Source: Pelagibacteraceae bacterium AG-464-B04 (GTDB taxonomy: Bacteria; Pseudomonadota; Alphaproteobacteria; Pelagibacterales; Pelagibacteraceae). Taken from it: a stretch of 64,000 bases of DNA. The DNA is taken from positions 1 through 64,000 of the forward strand of contig QCRZ01000003.1 of the NCBI GenBank assembly GCA_003209225.1, given 5' to 3'. Positions 61,650-64,000 of this stretch are shown one piece after another. The notes beneath the pieces are model-generated. The model saw nothing but the letters and a program-made list of their open reading frames with translations. It made no database searches and had not been told where the DNA came from. The position numbers and the translations under genes are program-made. The number at the start of each line of letters is the position of its first letter. The stretch's first letter is position 1.

Positions 61650-63425
61650 ATGAAAAAAAAAAATTTAAGAAGTAAAGAATGGTTTAATAACCCAAATGAT
61701 CCAGGTCTTACTGCTCTTTATTTAGAGAGATATCTAAACTATGGTTTAAAAAAAGAAGATCTCCAATCTGATAAACCTATAATTGGAATAGCACAATCAG
61801 GTAGTGACCTTTCGCCTTGCAATAGACATTTTCAAACTCTTAGTAAAACTATTAAAGATGGAATAACAGAAGCTGGTGGTGTACCAATGGAATTTCCAAC
61901 GCATCCAATTCAAGAAACTGGTAAAAGGCCAACGGCGGCTTTGGATAGGAATTTGTCTTATCTATCTTTAGTAGAAGTTCTTTATGGTTATCCAATAGAT
62001 GGAGTTATATTAACTACAGGTTGCGATAAAACTACACCTGCTGCTTTAATGGCAGCTGCAACAGTAAACATACCTTCCATTGTTTTATCTGGTGGGCCAA
62101 TGCTAGATGGATCTTATAAAGGCAAAAAAGCTGGTTCGGGTACTATTATATGGGAAGCTAGAAAATTACATGCAAAAGGTGAAATTAATTATGATGAATT
62201 TATGGACATGGCTGCAGCTTCAGCACCTAGTATAGGGCATTGTAATACTATGGGAACAGCATCATCCATGAACTCTATTGCTGAAGCTCTTGGAATGTCT
62301 TTAACAGGAGGTGCAATTATACCGGCACCATATAAGGAGAGAGAAACTATTTCTTTTGAAACCGGAAAAAGAATTGTCGAAATGGTTCATGAAGATCTTA
62401 CACCTTCAAAGATCATGACAAAGGAAGCTTTTGAAAATGCAATTTATGTTGCAAGTGCAATTGGTGCTTCAAGCAATTGTCCACCACACCTCACGGCTAT
62501 TGCAAGACATATGGGAATTGATTTAGATATAGAAAATTGGGAAAAATTGGGACTTGATATTCCTCTACTTGTTAATTGCCAACCAGCTGGAGAACATTTA
62601 ATGGAAGGTTTTTTTAAAGCGGGAGGAATTCCAGCAATCATGCAAGAATTAATGAAAAATAATAAATTACACAAAAATGCTATGACAGTTACTGGCAAAA
62701 CCGTTGAAGAAAATTTAAATATTAAAATTAATATTGACGAAAATGTTATAAAATCATTTAAAAATCCTTTAGTCGAAAAAGCTGGATTTATTGTGATGAA
62801 AAGTAATTTTTTTAATTCTGCAGTTATGAAAACTTCGGTAATAAGCAAAGAATTTAGAAAAAGATATTTATCAAATCCAAAAAATCCAAATATTTTTGAA
62901 GCCAATGCAGTTGTCTTCGAAGGACCAGAAGATTATCATAAAAGAATAAATAATGAAAATTTAAAAATTGATGAGAATTCTATTTTAATAATTAGAGGAT
63001 GTGGGCCAGTTGGATATCCAGGTTCTGCAGAGGTTGTGAACATGCAGCCACCGGACAGGTTATTAAAAAAAGGAATTAATACTCTACCAACACTAGGTGA
63101 TGGTAGACAAAGTGGTACTTCTGAGAGTCCCTCAATTTTAAATGTATCTCCGGAGTCAGCAATTGGCGGTGCATTATTGTTAGTAAATACAGGCGATAAA
63201 ATCAAAGTAGACTTAAACAATAGTAGAATTGATCTATTAATTTCAGATGAAGTAATAGAAAATAGAAGAAAAAATGTTAAAATTCCTAAATTAAAAAATC
63301 AAACTCCATGGCAAGAAATTTCAAGAAGTTTAGTTGGACAATTAGAAACTGGAGCTTGTTTAGAAACAGAATCTGTATATTTAGATATAACTAATACAAA
63401 AGGAATGCCAAGGCACTCACATTAA
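61650..63425 (+). CDS. IlvD/Edd-family sugar-acid dehydratase (xylonate/arabonate/fuconate type)
   Basis: 591 residues, an iron-sulfur dehydratase. GIAQSGSDLSPCNRHF contains the first cluster Cys, TTGCDKTTPAALMAAA the second (Cys-Asp-Lys), and GHCNTMGTASSMN the third. The segment FPTHPIQETGKRPTAALDRN is diagnostic of the sugar-acid dehydratase branch rather than of dihydroxyacid dehydratase. Length fits. It should convert an aldonate to a 2-keto-3-deoxy acid. It lies 16 bases after the dehydrogenase and 11 before a second SDR; no lactonase is visible, so the lactone may open by itself or by another gene. Confidence 0.9.
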   Translation: MKKKNLRSKEWFNNPNDPGLTALYLERYLNYGLKKEDLQSDKPIIGIAQSGSDLSPCNRHFQTLSKTIKDGITEAGGVPMEFPTHPIQETGKRPTAALDRNLSYLSLVEVLYGYPIDGVILTTGCDKTTPAALMAAATVNIPSIVLSGGPMLDGSYKGKKAGSGTIIWEARKLHAKGEINYDEFMDMAAASAPSIGHCNTMGTASSMNSIAEALGMSLTGGAIIPAPYKERETISFETGKRIVEMVHEDLTPSKIMTKEAFENAIYVASAIGASSNCPPHLTAIARHMGIDLDIENWEKLGLDIPLLVNCQPAGEHLMEGFFKAGGIPAIMQELMKNNKLHKNAMTVTGKTVEENLNIKINIDENVIKSFKNPLVEKAGFIVMKSNFFNSAVMKTSVISKEFRKRYLSNPKNPNIFEANAVVFEGPEDYHKRINNENLKIDENSILIIRGCGPVGYPGSAEVVNMQPPDRLLKKGINTLPTLGDGRQSGTSESPSILNVSPESAIGGALLLVNTGDKIKVDLNNSRIDLLISDEVIENRRKNVKIPKLKNQTPWQEISRSLVGQLETGACLETESVYLDITNTKGMPRHSH

Positions 63426-63436
63426 AAAAACACTAA

Positions 63437-64000
<564 letters not shown>

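Overview
The window looks like chromosome from a streamlined, very A+T-rich marine alphaproteobacterium, most likely the SAR11 clade (Pelagibacterales) or a close relative. Reasons: coding density is extreme (only one gap exceeds 300 bases), many genes overlap by 1-11 bases, proteins are rich in Lys, Ile and Asn, and the content is typical of the group: several high-expression ABC uptake systems, a proteorhodopsin-family gene, dimethylglycine-dehydrogenase-like and taurine genes. The assignment is an inference from content and composition; no 16S rRNA is present. Layout. 1-7.4 kb: the end of a surface-glycan acyltransferase, then the proteostasis block tRNA-Leu(UAG)-tig-clpP-clpX-lon on the minus strand. 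7.4-12.3 kb: an NCS2 purine-type permease, MOSC and GNAT proteins, a Gfo/Idh/MocA oxidoreductase, a glycosyltransferase-like protein and a small membrane protein. 12.3-22.5 kb: two divergent blocks consistent with taurine or another amine; on the minus strand a class III aminotransferase, alanine dehydrogenase, a SET-domain protein and a dimethylglycine-dehydrogenase-like flavoprotein; on the plus strand a TauABC-type transporter with an abnormally long permease, followed directly by dhaL. Between the blocks lies a HupE/UreJ remnant, and a tRNA-Leu(UAA) fragment overlaps the dhaL stop. 22.6-30.9 kb: small secreted proteins, then a sugar-type (RbsABC-like) ABC operon whose ATPase and permeases carry unusual extensions and which encodes an unknown four-repeat protein. 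30.9-42.2 kb: the most unusual part, a ten-gene minus-strand operon that starts with a proteorhodopsin-family protein (motif D-T-T instead of D-T-E), then a flotillin, an SCP2-like protein, an alpha/beta hydrolase, both subunits of an N,N-dimethylformamidase-type iron amidohydrolase, an unknown small protein, a sodium:solute symporter, an iron-type alcohol dehydrogenase and a metallo-beta-lactamase-fold hydrolase. 42.4-55.5 kb: solo ParA, epoxide hydrolase, DhaK, an AhpD-like protein, a dipeptide-type ABC transporter, a phosphate acyltransferase, an MTHFR next to a folate-biopterin-type transporter, and an EamA transporter. 55.6-64 kb: a sugar locus with a ROK kinase, a CUT1 glucose/mannose-type ABC transporter, two SDR dehydrogenases and an IlvD/Edd dehydratase, which fits oxidative (non-phosphorylating) sugar catabolism. 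A recurring design is a strong stem-loop at or just after the substrate-binding-protein gene in all four ABC operons, which would let the binding protein be made in excess over the membrane components. The best candidates for something undescribed are the rhodopsin-flotillin-dimethylformamidase operon and the extended sugar ABC system with its repeat protein.
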